64,000 nucleotides of DNA, from the NCBI GenBank assembly GCA_001599815.1, contig BCIA01000005.1, positions 2,273,088 through 2,337,087 on the forward strand, written 5' to 3'. This document shows, in pieces, positions 1 through 10,313 of this stretch. The notes beneath the pieces were generated by a model, which worked only from the letters and a program-made list of their open reading frames with translations, did no database searches and was not told where the DNA came from. Source of the stretch: Furcasterigmium furcatum (lineage: Eukaryota > Ascomycota > Sordariomycetes > Glomerellales > Plectosphaerellaceae). The first letter of the stretch is position 1; each line of letters begins with the position of its first letter. The translations under genes were made by a program, and so were the position numbers.

Positions 1-1
1 C

Positions 2-484
2 TGCGAAGACAAGGGCGACGAACAGCAGGCCGCCGTACTATTCCGGCGTTCGATGCAGCTCGGGGCGCAAAAGCGAGAGGAGAACGAGAAGGATGGGATT
101 GCCGAAGAGAGGGAATGGACGTTGGAGGTTCCTTGCGCCATTGCCCTCAGCAGTATCCTTCAAAAAGAGGGCAACAAACCGGAGGCCCTCGCCCTGCTTC
201 AGGGGGTGCTGAAGCATGATACGAGCAGTATATGCTTCGCCACTGCCAGTGCGATGGGCTTCAAGGGGCCATATGCTAGGGAGCTGCTGGTCAAGGCCGC
301 GGCATCGGGAAGTGTTCAGGCGTTACGGGTCGCGGCCGACATGGAGATGCAGGCGCATAACGAGGCCAAAGCGAAGGGCGACGCTGAGGCTGCGGAGGAG
401 CACCTTATCGACGCGCTGGAGTGGGCGCGGATCGCCGATGCGTGGAAGATGGACAACAAGGAGGAAGCCCTTCGGCATTTCTGA
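2..484 (+). CDS. C-terminal part of a hypothetical repeat-like protein (5' truncated by window)
   Basis: The reading frame is already open at the first bases and runs without a stop to TGA at 482-484, so only the C-terminal ~160 residues are present; the first ATG at 53 is probably internal. The sequence is rich in Ala, Glu and Leu. It shows helix-pair character, with segments such as ALALLQGVLKHD and ARELLVKAAASGSVQALRVAA that resemble TPR/Sel1-like repeats. I recognise no specific family. The stop is followed by AT-richer sequence consistent with a 3' UTR. The coding frame is credible because of its length and codon bias, but the function is unknown. Confidence 0.6.
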   Translation, partial: CEDKGDEQQAAVLFRRSMQLGAQKREENEKDGIAEEREWTLEVPCAIALSSILQKEGNKPEALALLQGVLKHDTSSICFATASAMGFKGPYARELLVKAAASGSVQALRVAADMEMQAHNEAKAKGDAEAAEEHLIDALEWARIADAWKMDNKEEALRHF

Positions 485-2661
485 GCTATCGAGCCGCCGT
501 CGTCGGTCACGCGAGATCTGTCTCTTTGTACACAAATATGTACTGTATATATGTATACTATCGCGGGTCGGCGCAGGCCTCATGCTGCACGGGCAGGTAG
601 CAGCACTCTCATAGCTTGAGTTTGGAGACGGCTCTATCATACCCAGTCCCCTGGGGGTTCAGGTTTATCATCTTGGAGCTCTCGACCGCGTCCCCCGACC
701 TGATCAGCTTCATAATGGCAATGACCGGCGGTGATCTGCCGTGGAGTCTCAGAGCCTCAGCATTCTCATACCTGTCGGGCATTCACATCGTCATCAGTCC
801 AGTCCAAGCCGGACGGCATTTACCGCAGTAAAGGGGACGACTTACGTCTCCCTCGCAACCAGGTCGTCCGAACCAGCATTGTTCTTCTGACGGTGGATGT
901 AATAACGCGTCGTCCCCGGCTCATGGTCCCTAGCGTATTCTGCACAGGCGTTGAAGAGATCGATGAACTAACGAATGAACAGAAATGTCAGACTTTAGCG
1001 CACGATCTCGGGGATGGCGTCTCCGGGGTTTTCCATCTCACCAGCTGGTGCTTGCCCGGCTTGGGGGTGATCACGAAGATGAGGTCGATTGTTTCGTCGG
1101 CCATCTTTCCGAGTGTCTGGCTGCTTGACCACTCTGAATCAGATGTTGTGATGATGATGGCTGGAGCCCGATGTACAAGTATCTACGTAATTACTCACTT
1201 TCCACAAACAAGCCATGAGATGGACTCAGGCGCGAGATGGAGAATCTGTCACAATGCAGGGGTCTCTCCTCCTGTGGCCCGCGGCCCGAGAGAGGAAACT
1301 TGGCTGCATTGTGCCATGTGAACATGCGGGGGCTGGTTGCGAACACTGAGAGCACATCCATCACTCACATCTCCCTATCCACGTCCAACAGCGTAGCACC
1401 TAGAGCCGGACCAATGATGGCGGTCAAATCGCTGACGACTCCGACAAACCCGTTCTCGCTGAACGACCGAGCACAGTGATGGCTTCGCGGCAAGATGTCC
1501 GACCTTGCACCGAGATCCAACATCCCGAATGAGCCGCACTCTATCTTCTTTGCGTGTCTGGACCGGGCGACGATGGTCTCGAGACCCCCCAGTAGGACAG
1601 GATTGTCTGCCGGCAGATTGGGCGGCAGTGTATGATCCCGTCAGGACGCGTCTGCGATCTGAACTTTCCGCACTACCGACGCTGGGCCGTCGCCCGTTGC
1701 GTGACCAGCAACGGGGCCACCGAGGGCTGAAGAGTCCCCCGGGTTGGGCTTTCTCCGGCGACAGGGCTGAGGGAGAGATGGACAGCAGAGTGCGAGATCC
1801 GACAACACCGCGAGCCGTCGAAGGCTCGGCGCCTCGCGGGCTCAGTTAGCTCGTCTGCAGCGACCCAAAGCATACGGATGGCCAGGTCGTGTGAGCTCCA
1901 TGTCGCCACCGGATGGCGGGCTGCTGGCCGCTGACTGCTGGCGTCTGGGGAGTTTTTAGGAGTTGTTAGGGGATGTAATGACGACACTTGGCGCCTCGAC
2001 CACCGCAGCCAAAAGTTTCCCGGCTGATCAGCGGTCTAGCGCCAGCAGCTAGGAAGTAAACTCCCGAGTGGCTGCTATTCGACTAACACGAGGCCGAGCT
2101 CACCTCTTCCACCCCAGATACTCGACCATCCAACCCTGCCAACCCTCCTTTTGCATCACCAGGCCCGGCGTCACGGGCAGGAAATGCTTGTCTCGCGGCA
2201 CAACGCTCTTCGTCGCCCACTAGCTCAGTGCTAAGGCAGTGGCCAGTGCGCGCCAGGATCTATCAACCGTCCCAAGGGGCCGTCATGGCTTTTCTTGGTG
2301 TCCTGGGCGTGCCCTGGCCCGGGCTCGCCGATGGGCATTCTCTCCTGGAAAAAGGGTGTTCCGGCATGGACGATGCTTGGTAGACGCTCCGGCTCATGAT
2401 CCGGGACTGCTAGCCACTTAGTAGCAGGCGCGAAGGGGGAAGCGAATGAGATGCAGTGACGACCAGCCTTCACGAGAGGGTGTGGACGGATGCTCCTGTG
2501 TCTAATATAAGCAAGCTTGGAAGACATCAGCAGGAGGCGGCAGAAGGCGCTCAGCCAGGAAAGTAAGAGCAACTCGAACTACCATACGCAAGGTCTGGAC
2601 CACCACAGGCAACGCTGATCGCTGTCTGGCCTATCAACCTGGATCGACAGCACATACGGCC
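485..2661. other. 2.2 kb without a supported gene
   Basis: Several open frames of 60-200 codons occur on both strands, but none has a recognisable domain, convincing splice pattern or coding-like amino-acid composition. I see no tRNA, transposon ends or clear tandem repeats. The right end presumably holds the promoter and leader of the SRA-YDG gene that starts at 2662. Confidence 0.5.
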
Positions 2662-3841
2662 ATGGGCTCATCTCCTGGTATTTGTGCTGCCGGCTCCTCC
2701 CCTCCCCTCGGGGAACGAGGGAGCCCAGGAATCAGCAATTCACAGCCTTCGACCATGGACAGGCGGTACCTCCTCAAGATATCCAACGACATCCGGGCCA
2801 CAATTCGTGAGACCAAGTCTCTCGGGTCCCGTTGGACTGAGTTCAACTACGTCCTCAAGGAATTGCACAAGGCCGAGACCGAGGGCAATCACATCGACTT
2901 TGACATAGTCCAGCACGCTCACCTCGACAAGGTCCTCCAGGAACTGCAGGATGCCCGGTATGTGCTGCCGGCCGTCATTAATGGGGAGTACCCGGAGCTT
3001 CTCGGCATTGTCCAGAGCCTCGAGAAGGCGTGGCGGGACCGATTCCGTGCCTCCTGGTTCGCTCTCGACGAGTCCAGGATGGCCAGGATCCGCGAGGTCC
3101 GCATGAAGGACATCGACTACTGCGAGCAGCACAGGGACATCTTGGAGCCGTGGACGGCCAGGGCGGCTCACGGGCATCCCGTGGCAGACGCAGAGTTCCG
3201 GACAGGAGAGCATGTCTGACCCCTCTTTCGGATGACAGAGCAGTCAGTGCTAATATTGTCTTTGCAGCTGGTGGCTGAATCTCGCCTGTGCTCACCGGGA
3301 CGGCATCGTGGGCAGCGCGACTGAGCGGCCGACCAAGGGGCTGTACGGCGTTAGGGCGCTGCCCCTGATCTCGGGGCGAGAGGAGGTCGTGAGAGACGGC
3401 GTCTGCAAGTATATCCGTTTCGGCAACATGTCGGACATGCACTTCTCCCTCATGTCGCAGGTCGGGCACACGACGAGAGTCCTCAGGGGTTATCGCCTGA
3501 GGAGCAAGCTGGCGCCGGCGGCGGGCGTACGATACGATGGCCTGTGAGTACCGTCCTCTGACAAAAGACAGACGGCCCGCTGACTCGTCCGCAGATACAA
3601 GATTCGATCATACAGTCACAAGTACGACATCAAGGAGAGGAAGCATCGGTTGGAGGTTACCCTGGAGTGCAACCCTAACCAGCTTAGAAACTCTTTGAAG
3701 GTTCCGACGCCCGCGCAGATGGACGACTGGAATCTCTTTGAGAAGCACGAAGCCGAGGTCGTCAAGCAGCATCACGGCGACTTTGGGTACACGGACTACA
3801 AGCTTCTCAAGGAGGAAGACGGGTATCTTCGGAACCGCTAG
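2662..3841 (+). CDS. SRA-YDG domain protein
   Basis: Three exons (2662-3209, 3268-3543, 3595-3841) encode 356 aa. The C-terminal half is an SRA-YDG fold: it opens with FRTGDWWLNLACAHRDGIVG, continues with a GLYGV segment, and contains the diagnostic RYDGLYKI motif joined across intron 2. SRA domains bind methylated or hemimethylated DNA in UHRF1 and plant SUVH proteins. Here there is no RING, PHD or SET domain, so it is a standalone fungal type. The N-terminal ~180 residues are helical and unassigned. Intron 2 is ordinary (GTGAGT...CGCAG). Intron 1 keeps frame best with a GC donor (GCATGT at 3210), because the nearest GT donors break the frame or drop the pre-WW motif. An inner start at 2755 is possible. 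Role in chromatin is inferred. Confidence 0.82.
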
Positions 3842-4344
3842 AAGCAGTCCGTCGAGTTCCGCGAGATGCTAGAGGAGGAGGCTTGGGGGCGTACGGCGTG
3901 ATAGTACTTCTCGGGTCCAGCAGTTGCTGGGAGGAAACATCGATGAGGGGATATCGGCTTTGATCATTCAGCATGGGAAAACAGCGGCATTGATACTATA
4001 CGGATGCATTAGGGGCACACGAGGATCGTAGATTCTTGATTAATCCAGTAAAGTACATACTCATGACTGCAGAGCCTCCCTGGGATTATTTGTGGCGTCC
4101 TTAATATGGTTGCCATCGGATGGTGATGGTGGTGATGGTGGTGATGGTGGCGATGATGCAGATAACCAGTTGATGGAATGTTGGGCAGGCGAATCCCCCG
4201 CATGTCGTCACGCTTTTTCAGGGTCCAGTCCAGGTATTGGCGGGGTCAGTTTGCTCCTCTCACAAGCAACTTAAGCCTTCAACGCTCACCACAAACCTCA
4301 CTCGCCAGCCCCGTCGACTCACGAACAAAAACCAAGTAGACGCC
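3842..4344. other. Intergenic region, 3' end of YDG gene and promoter of prolyl isomerase
   Basis: No gene is seen here. The stretch contains a short GGTGATGGT microsatellite around 4121-4156 and, close to 4345, a C/A-rich leader typical of highly expressed fungal genes. Confidence 0.5.
4121..4156. repeat. 9-nt microsatellite (TGGTGATGG)
   Basis: Three perfect copies and one degenerate copy of the 9-mer TGGTGATGG lie head to tail between the YDG gene and the prolyl isomerase gene. It is non-coding and probably replication-slippage prone. Confidence 0.8.
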
Positions 4345-4908
4345 ATGGGCAAGGACAAGAAAGCCGACGGCAAAAATGCCGCCAAAAAGGGCGCCAAAGG
4401 CGGCAAGGACAGCGACGACACCAAGGACTCGGGAGCCGGGGCCAAGGTCAAGGGCGCCCAGTCTATCAACGTCCGGCACATTCTGGTGAGTCTCCCCATG
4501 CCTGGTCTTCCTGGTGCGACGGAAGCTGACTCTCCTCCCCGGCAGTGCGAGAAGCACTCCAAGAAGGAGGAGGCGCTGCTGAAGCTCCGCGACGGGGCCA
4601 AGTTCGACGAGGTCGCGAGGGAGTTTTCCGAGGACAAGGCGCGGCAGGGCGGGTCCCTGGGATGGAAGGCGAGGGGCAGTTTGGATCCCAAGTTCGAGGA
4701 GATTGCGTTTGGGCTGGAGGCGAGCTCGACGGGGGCCCCGAAGTTTGGGGAGGTGAAGACGGGTTTTGGGTATCACATCATCATGGTGAGTCTCTCCTAT
4801 TTGAGGAATGTTGGCTTCGATATCAAGGACTCATGGTTCTTGTATGGAAGGCATGGCAAGTGTTAGTTTGGGCGAAGCTGACGACAGCAGGTCGAGGGGA
4901 GAAAGTAG
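4345..4908 (+). CDS. Parvulin-type peptidyl-prolyl cis-trans isomerase (Par14/Pin4-like)
   Basis: Exons 4345-4485, 4546-4785 and 4891-4908 give 132 aa, the usual size of fungal Par14 homologues. Residues 1-40 form a Lys/Gly/Asp-rich basic tail, as in human PIN4, which helps nucleic-acid binding. The parvulin domain follows: SINVRHIL, then CEKHSKKEEALLKL, the GSLGWKARGSLDPKFEEIAF core, and FGEVKTGFGYHIIM at the end. The family isomerises peptidyl-prolyl bonds, and PIN4 members act in ribosome biogenesis and the nucleus. The last exon codes for only five residues (VEGRK) before TAG. Both introns have GTGAGT donors and phase 0. No WW domain is present, which separates it from Pin1/Ess1. Confidence 0.9.
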
Positions 4909-5316
4909 ACAGCGTCTACGGCGGAGGGACACCGGGAGGAATACCATGGCGGCAGCAAGTTACCCCTTAGAATCACACGGGCATTCGAACATCACATCTC
5001 TTGAACCAAGTCTTTACTTCCGATCTCCGTTTTCAATTCCCTTTTTGTCTGCCTCCCATGCGAGATGACCCAAACCAGGCGGCCGTCCTTCCATGCGCAA
5101 TGCCTAGAGTACAACCGAAGGAACTTCGTCACACGAGGCGGGCAAGACTGCGCGCGCACCCGTCCGACTCTATACCGTCCCCTCCCGCCATAACCCCTTT
5201 TTTCAGACGCCCCGTCGTAGATGTCATTTGCCCGTCCGCCCAGGTCGCCCCGGGGCGAGCCGGTGGTGGTGCAGAAACCCAACCATATTTGTGATTTGGT
5301 CGTGGAGAGGGGAAAT
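4909..5316. other. Convergent 3' regions
   Basis: This gap lies between the stop of the prolyl isomerase (+) and the stop of eS12 (-). It should contain the two 3' UTRs and polyadenylation signals. I see no additional gene. Confidence 0.5.
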
Positions 5317-6041
5317 TTACTGCTCGGTCTGGAAGTAGTTGAGGAGGATGGAACGCTCCTGGGACTCCTCACCCCAGTCCTTGACGACGACGCAAGAGCA
5401 GTTGACGACCTTGCGGGCGTTGCCCTCACGGTCGAGGACGCCTGGAATATCACGGTTAGTCTACAGTCCGGGAAGCAGCGCGTCCGGGAGAAAAAACGTA
5501 CAGAGGCCGGCCCACTCGCCGAGCTGCTTGCCGTCGGGGACCTTGATCAGGGGGATCTTGTGCTCGGAGCACAGGGCGATGACGAGCTTCTTGTAAGCCT
5601 CCTCCTCGCAGGCCTCGTTCAGGACACACATGTGAGCCTGGCGGCGGTCGAGGGCCTTGGAAGCCTCACGGAGACCGCGGGCAAGGCCGTCGTGCATGAG
5701 GGCGAGCTTGAGGACACCCTTGAGGGCATCGAGGACGGACATCTGGCCCTTGGAGCCGGCGTCGGCGGAAACCTCGACCTCATCGGCGACCTCGGGGGCG
5801 TTGTTCTCTTCTACGTCCGACTGGGGAGGGGGTTAGTGATGGTGTTCTGGGAAGAGCAATTGATCGACTACTTGGGCATGAAGCCCAGTGGCGGCGTGGC
5901 AGCGGCTGGGTGAGGCCTGGGAGGCACGAGGAATCGCGGGGTGGTGTGGTGGGAGACGCTTTGGCGCATCCCACGCGCGGCGCCCTTCCATTGCCTTGCC
6001 TTGGCCGTGCCGGATCGCGGGAATCGGGAGCAACTCACCAT
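5317..6041 (-). CDS. RPS12: 40S ribosomal protein S12 (eS12)
   Basis: Exons on the minus strand are 6041-6039, 5820-5502 and 5441-5317, giving 148 aa. The first coding exon is only the ATG, immediately followed by a GTGAGT donor and a 218-nt intron. The mature body begins SDVEENNAPEVAD, an acidic leader typical of fungal eS12, then MSVLDALKGVLKLALMHDGL and the KALDRRQAHMCVLNEAC core of the L7Ae/eS12 fold. It ends SILLNYFQTEQ. eS12 sits on the head of the small subunit. Intron 2 (60 nt) splits the Cys codon after GEWAGL. Gene order is divergent from uS8, which starts 766 nt away, so the two ribosomal protein genes may share a promoter region. Confidence 0.95.
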
Positions 6042-6806
6042 CTTGGCTGTGTTGTGTTGCAAGTTCTCGAACGTCCTCGAAGAGTTGGGTGGTGATGGTA
6101 TTTTGGTGGAAGGAGAGTAGTAGTGCAGTTGGTTGAGAAATCGTCCTGAGCGGTCGAAGCGGCACGAACTTCTCGGTTCAGATAGCCAAATCGTCAGCGG
6201 GAGTTGTGCATGGCCCGTGCGCCCGCTAGGGTTTTTTTCCGCACAGAAAATCGGTGGCCGCAAAATTTGGGCGAGACCCACAATTGACTTTCTGCGCTGG
6301 CTGGCTGCGCTACTCCGTCCCCCGACCGCCAACGATTCTTCTACACCTCTCCACGACAAACTCACCATCCCGACCGCCAGCGGAATCCTTTGCGAGGTAC
6401 GTATGACATACCTTGCCCCGAGATGGCGACTTGATTGAAGCAGGACGGCCTATGCCTTTCACGATGGCGGAGGAGAGCAATCAGAGGAGTCGCCCGTCCT
6501 GAGCACCGGCGCAGCAACCACCACGTCCTCCCGCGACGACCCGACACCGAGCGAGAAGCGACGGACATCCATTGGGAGCGGCAGGATGGACTGCGGTGTG
6601 CGCGCCGGAAGACGGGTCGGCGATGACCTCTGATACCCTCTCCTCTTCAGCACTGAGCGGCAGAACCCTCCTTGACCGATTCCCGAGTCGCCTCGGAGGG
6701 CACTCTCCAAGCTCATGACAGCCTCAAGAGGCTAACCCTTGATCCCCCCGTGGCAGATACCTCATTTCCATACTCTCGACTTGAGAATCTCCACACAACC
6801 GACAAG
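6042..6806. promoter_or_regulatory. Divergent promoter region of two ribosomal protein genes
   Basis: The 765 bp between the ATGs of eS12 (-) and uS8 (+) contain no convincing gene. A telobox-like CTAGGGTTT followed by a T run lies at 6226-6237; related AACCCTA boxes are known near ribosomal protein genes of several fungi. Shared control is inference from layout only. Confidence 0.5.
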
Positions 6807-7514
6807 ATGGTCCGCACCTCCGTCCTCAGCGATGCCCTCAAGAGCATGAACAACGCCGAGAAGGCCGGCAAGCGCCAGGTCATGATCAGGCCCAGCTCCA
6901 AGGTCATCGTCAAGTTCCTGCAGGTCATGCAGAAGCACGGTATGTTTGCTCCCTCTCCTCGCCCGCGACTGTCGACGGGTCAAGAATCAGAAAAGGTGTC
7001 GGAACTCGAACAAAAAAACGCATTCGGCATGATAACTAGGGCTATGGTCTCACAACTCCCACGGCTAAGCCCCTATAAGATGCCGATAGATTGATGGATT
7101 CTGGCGGAGATCTTACACCTTTTCTGATTCTTACCCGTGACGTCCAAGGTTTAATCTTCCGCGACATTTTTTGCTGACTGTTGTTTGACTGCAGGTTACA
7201 TGTAAGGACGAAGAACCAACACCCCTTCGGGTAGTAGTAACGTTATTAACCAAACCCACAGTGGAGAGTTCGAGGAGGTCGACGACCACCGCTCCGGCAA
7301 GATCGTTGTCCAGCTCAACGGCCGCCTCAACAAGTGCGGTGTCATCTCCCCCCGCTACAACATCAAGCTCGGCGACCTCGAGAAGTGGGTTGTCAAGCTG
7401 CTGCCCGCCCGTCAGTTTGGCTACGTCATCCTGACCACGTCTTCCGGCATCATGGACCACGAGGAGGCCCGCAGGAAGCACGTCTCCGGCAAGATCATCG
7501 GCTTCTTCTACTAG
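6807..7514 (+). CDS. RPS22: 40S ribosomal protein S22 / uS8 (S15a)
   Basis: Exons 6807-6939, 7195-7201 and 7262-7514 encode exactly 130 aa, the invariant length of eukaryotic uS8. It begins MVRTSVLSDALKSMNNAEK and ends GKIIGFFY. uS8 binds helices of 18S rRNA in the platform/body of the small subunit. The middle exon is only 7 nt (GTTACAT). It supplies part of Gly, a Tyr and part of Ile in the invariant H-GYIGEF junction, so skipping it breaks the frame. Intron 1 is unusually long for this window (255 nt) and contains a perfect 18-nt inverted repeat; intron 2 is 60 nt. The upstream neighbour is the divergent eS12 gene. Confidence 0.95.
6982..7132 (+). repeat. 18-nt perfect inverted repeat inside uS8 intron 1
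   Basis: AAGAATCAGAAAAGGTGT at 6982-6999 is exactly complementary to ACACCTTTTCTGATTCTT at 7115-7132, with 115 nt between the arms. In the pre-mRNA this would form an 18-bp stem. It would bring the donor at 6940 close to the acceptor in front of the 7-nt exon and shorten the effective intron to roughly normal size. Confidence 0.9.
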
Positions 7515-8287
7515 ACGACTCGCACCAGGTGGTGGGTCAACGGAAAAGGGGCATGATAGGGCAGGAACGGAAAAGCAATGTCACTTTCAGAACGTGGAGG
7601 AGACAGGCGTGCGGGCATTCAACGGCGTTCAAGGAACTTTGGCAGGAAAGGCCAATATGATACGATACCACTTCAAGCTCAGCAGGCCGTTTGGCACATG
7701 TTGAGCTGATGACTGCAATCACACCTTGCCGAATGACCCGATACACGAGAGCATGATGAGTTTGTGATGCTGTTGAAGAGTCGAATCTGTGATGTTGTTT
7801 CTAGTCGGCAACGAAGTGCTCATTCTTGAGTCTTTCCGGACTGAGATGTCTTACCACAGCCGGATGCCAAGCCCAGCCATCTGAGATGATGTTCTGGCGC
7901 CCGCCCACGCGATTGGACTGTGCCTGGACGCGTCCATGACTTGGACGAGCACTGTGGCTCCCCCGCGTCCAGGGACGGGCAGGGGCTTGGGGATGGAAGC
8001 AGCCGCCAAGCTCCCCTAAAAGTTTCCAGATCCGCTGCTTGCCAAGACGTCAGCATCTCCTTCCGGATCCGACAATTTCGAGTTCCAAACTCAGGACATC
8101 ATCTCCGAGTCCTGGCCCGCGACTCGTTATTAGATGAATTCAGCGCATCGAAACTGACTGGCACTGCGGTTGCACATCCTGCGCACTACGTGCTGAGTGC
8201 CAGCAACGTTCGAACCTCCCGATCTGTGTTCCTGCCGTCGATTGTCCGCCCCTGAACAGGGCATCACATCAGGCCCCGCGGTCCAAG
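7515..8287. other. Intergenic region between uS8 and GT90 gene
   Basis: It holds the 3' UTR of uS8 and the promoter of the glycosyltransferase gene. Short open frames have no recognisable content, and I see no RNA gene. Confidence 0.5.
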
Positions 8288-10313
8288 ATGCGCCGACGAC
8301 GCCAGGTCATCGCCATTGGCCTCGTCTTCCTCATCGTCTGCGCATTTACCATTTTCCGATTACCAGGCGTAGGGGGGCCGAGCAATGGCGCAGGACGACG
8401 AGAATTCCCACCGAAGCACGAGGGCGAAGACAGCGGAGAGAAGCGTCGAAGGCCGCTCCCAGCCGACAAACGACCACAGCCGGTAGCAAGCTCCGGCTCC
8501 CACCCCATCTACGATCTGATACACCAGGCCGAGAAAGACTTCGAGGAGCAGAAGAGCAGGCAGTCCAAGACCCTCAAGGAGGCCGTGGCGGAGTACAAGC
8601 GACGATACGGGATCCCTCCGCCACCGCACTTCGACAAGTGGTACGAGTTCGCAAAGAGCAATGGCGTCCAGCTCATCGACGAGTTTGACCAGATATACGA
8701 CATGATCTTGCCGTTCTGGGGCGTGAAGCCGAGGACGATCCGCTCGAGGGCCCAGGAGGCCCTGGGCTTCGACAACTTCCTCCTGATGATGCTGATCCGC
8801 AACCACGAGGTGACGCACGTGCAAGGCGCGCAGGAGTGGCAGCGCGAGGCGACGGCCGGCATGGTCAGCAAGTTCATCCAGTATCTGCCCAACATGGACC
8901 TGGCCTTCAACATCCACGACGAACCGCGTGTCGTGGTGCCGCACGACGACTTGGCCAGGCTCATCAAGACGGCAAAGGAAGTCAACCTGCCCAAGCTGAA
9001 CAGCGCCCAACTCCAGAACGGCTTTACAAAGCGGCCCAGAGGGCTCGGCGGCGGTGGCGGCATGGACGAAGTGAAGCAAACCCGCTTCAATGTCTACCCA
9101 CATCAGCCGACCTGGACCACCTCGCGAATGTCCTGCCCGCCTGATAGCCCGGCCCGCGCGCTCGAGGACGACGAGCGCTTCGACGACACATCCAAGTACG
9201 GCATATCGGACCTGGGATTTGTCTACAACGTCACGGCCATGTCGGACATCTGCCTGACCCCGTCCCTCTCCGAGACCTACGGCTTCTTCGACCGCCCCAA
9301 CGCCTACAACGTCGTCCATGACCTCTTCCCCGTCTTCTCCCAGTCCAAGATCTCGTCCTACAACGACCTCATCTACCCGTCCCCCTGGTACTGGTATGGC
9401 AAGGTCGAGTACGACGAAACCAAAGACATGCCCTGGGAAGAGAAGACCGACAAGCTGTACTGGCGCGGCTCCACGACGGGAGGATACTCCCGCGACGGCG
9501 GCTGGAGGAGGCAGCACCGCCAGCACCTCGTGCGCAAGATCAACGCCAAGGGCCACGCGCTCATCTACGTCAACGACGCCGAGACCCGGCCTGCCGAGGG
9601 CGAGCCCGGCACCCCACACTGGCGCCCCAAGGACGTCGCTCGCGTCGACTACCGTGACGCCGTCGATGTCCACTTCTCCCACATTGGGCAGTGCGACCAG
9701 GGCGACTGCGACGCACAGATCGAGTACTTCGACCTCAGGGACCGCGCCGACCAGCAGGAGGGCTGGAGGTACAGGTACCTCCTGGACATGGACGGCAACG
9801 CTTTCTCTGGGCGCTTCTATGCCTTCCTGCGCTCCCACTCGCTCACGTTCAAGCTCGCCATCTTCCGCGAGTGGCACTTTGAGTGGCTCAAGCCGTGGGT
9901 GCACTACGTGCCCCTCAGCCTGCAGGGCGATGACTGGCTGGAGGCCGTGCGGTTCTTCGGCGCCGGCGGAGAGGATGAGGCCGTCGAGGCTGTTGGCGCC
10001 AAGGATGCGGAGAGGATGGCGCGGGAGAGCCGGGAATGGGCGGATAAGGTCCTCAGGAAAGAGGATATGGAGGTGTGGTTCTTCAGACTCTTGCTAGAGT
10101 GAGTTTACCTCCTTTTCTCCCATACCTAGATAGCTCGTGGTTTGGTACGGATTTACTGACTGGACCAGATACGGCCGTGTCGTCGACGACGACAGGGAGA
10201 AGCTCGGCTTCTCGTTTGACGCTGTCAAGCCACCGAAGGACGATCCCATCGAGGAAGTCAGCGACGAGACGACTGCTGGCGAGGCCAAGGCGGAGGCAGC
10301 CGGGGCGGCGTAA
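8288..10313 (+). CDS. GT90/CAP10-type glycosyltransferase, type II membrane protein
   Basis: Two exons (8288-10098 and 10169-10313) encode 651 aa. Residues ~7-23 form one hydrophobic anchor preceded by MRRRRQ, as expected of a type II Golgi membrane protein. After a Lys/Arg/Pro-rich stem comes the CAP10/GT90 (DUF821) domain. Its landmarks are KLYWRGSTTGG near residue 390, a RYLLDMDGNAFSGRFYAFL segment, and FREWHFEWLKPWVHYVPL with the GDDWLEAVRFF region after it. The family includes Cryptococcus Cap10/Cxt1 xylosyltransferases and animal POGLUT1, so a role in transferring a sugar onto cell-wall or secreted glycans is likely; donor and acceptor are unknown. The last exon adds an acidic Glu/Asp/Ala-rich tail. 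Confidence 0.88.

Noticed and set aside
731..1321. 196-codon plus-strand frame
   Set aside because: It has no motif, mixed composition and no splice partner; it looks like chance in GC-rich DNA.
8360..9904. 514-codon minus-strand frame opposite the GT90 gene
   Set aside because: It is Val/Leu/Asp/Gly-biased shadow coding of a GC-rich gene; the plus strand has the GT90 motifs.
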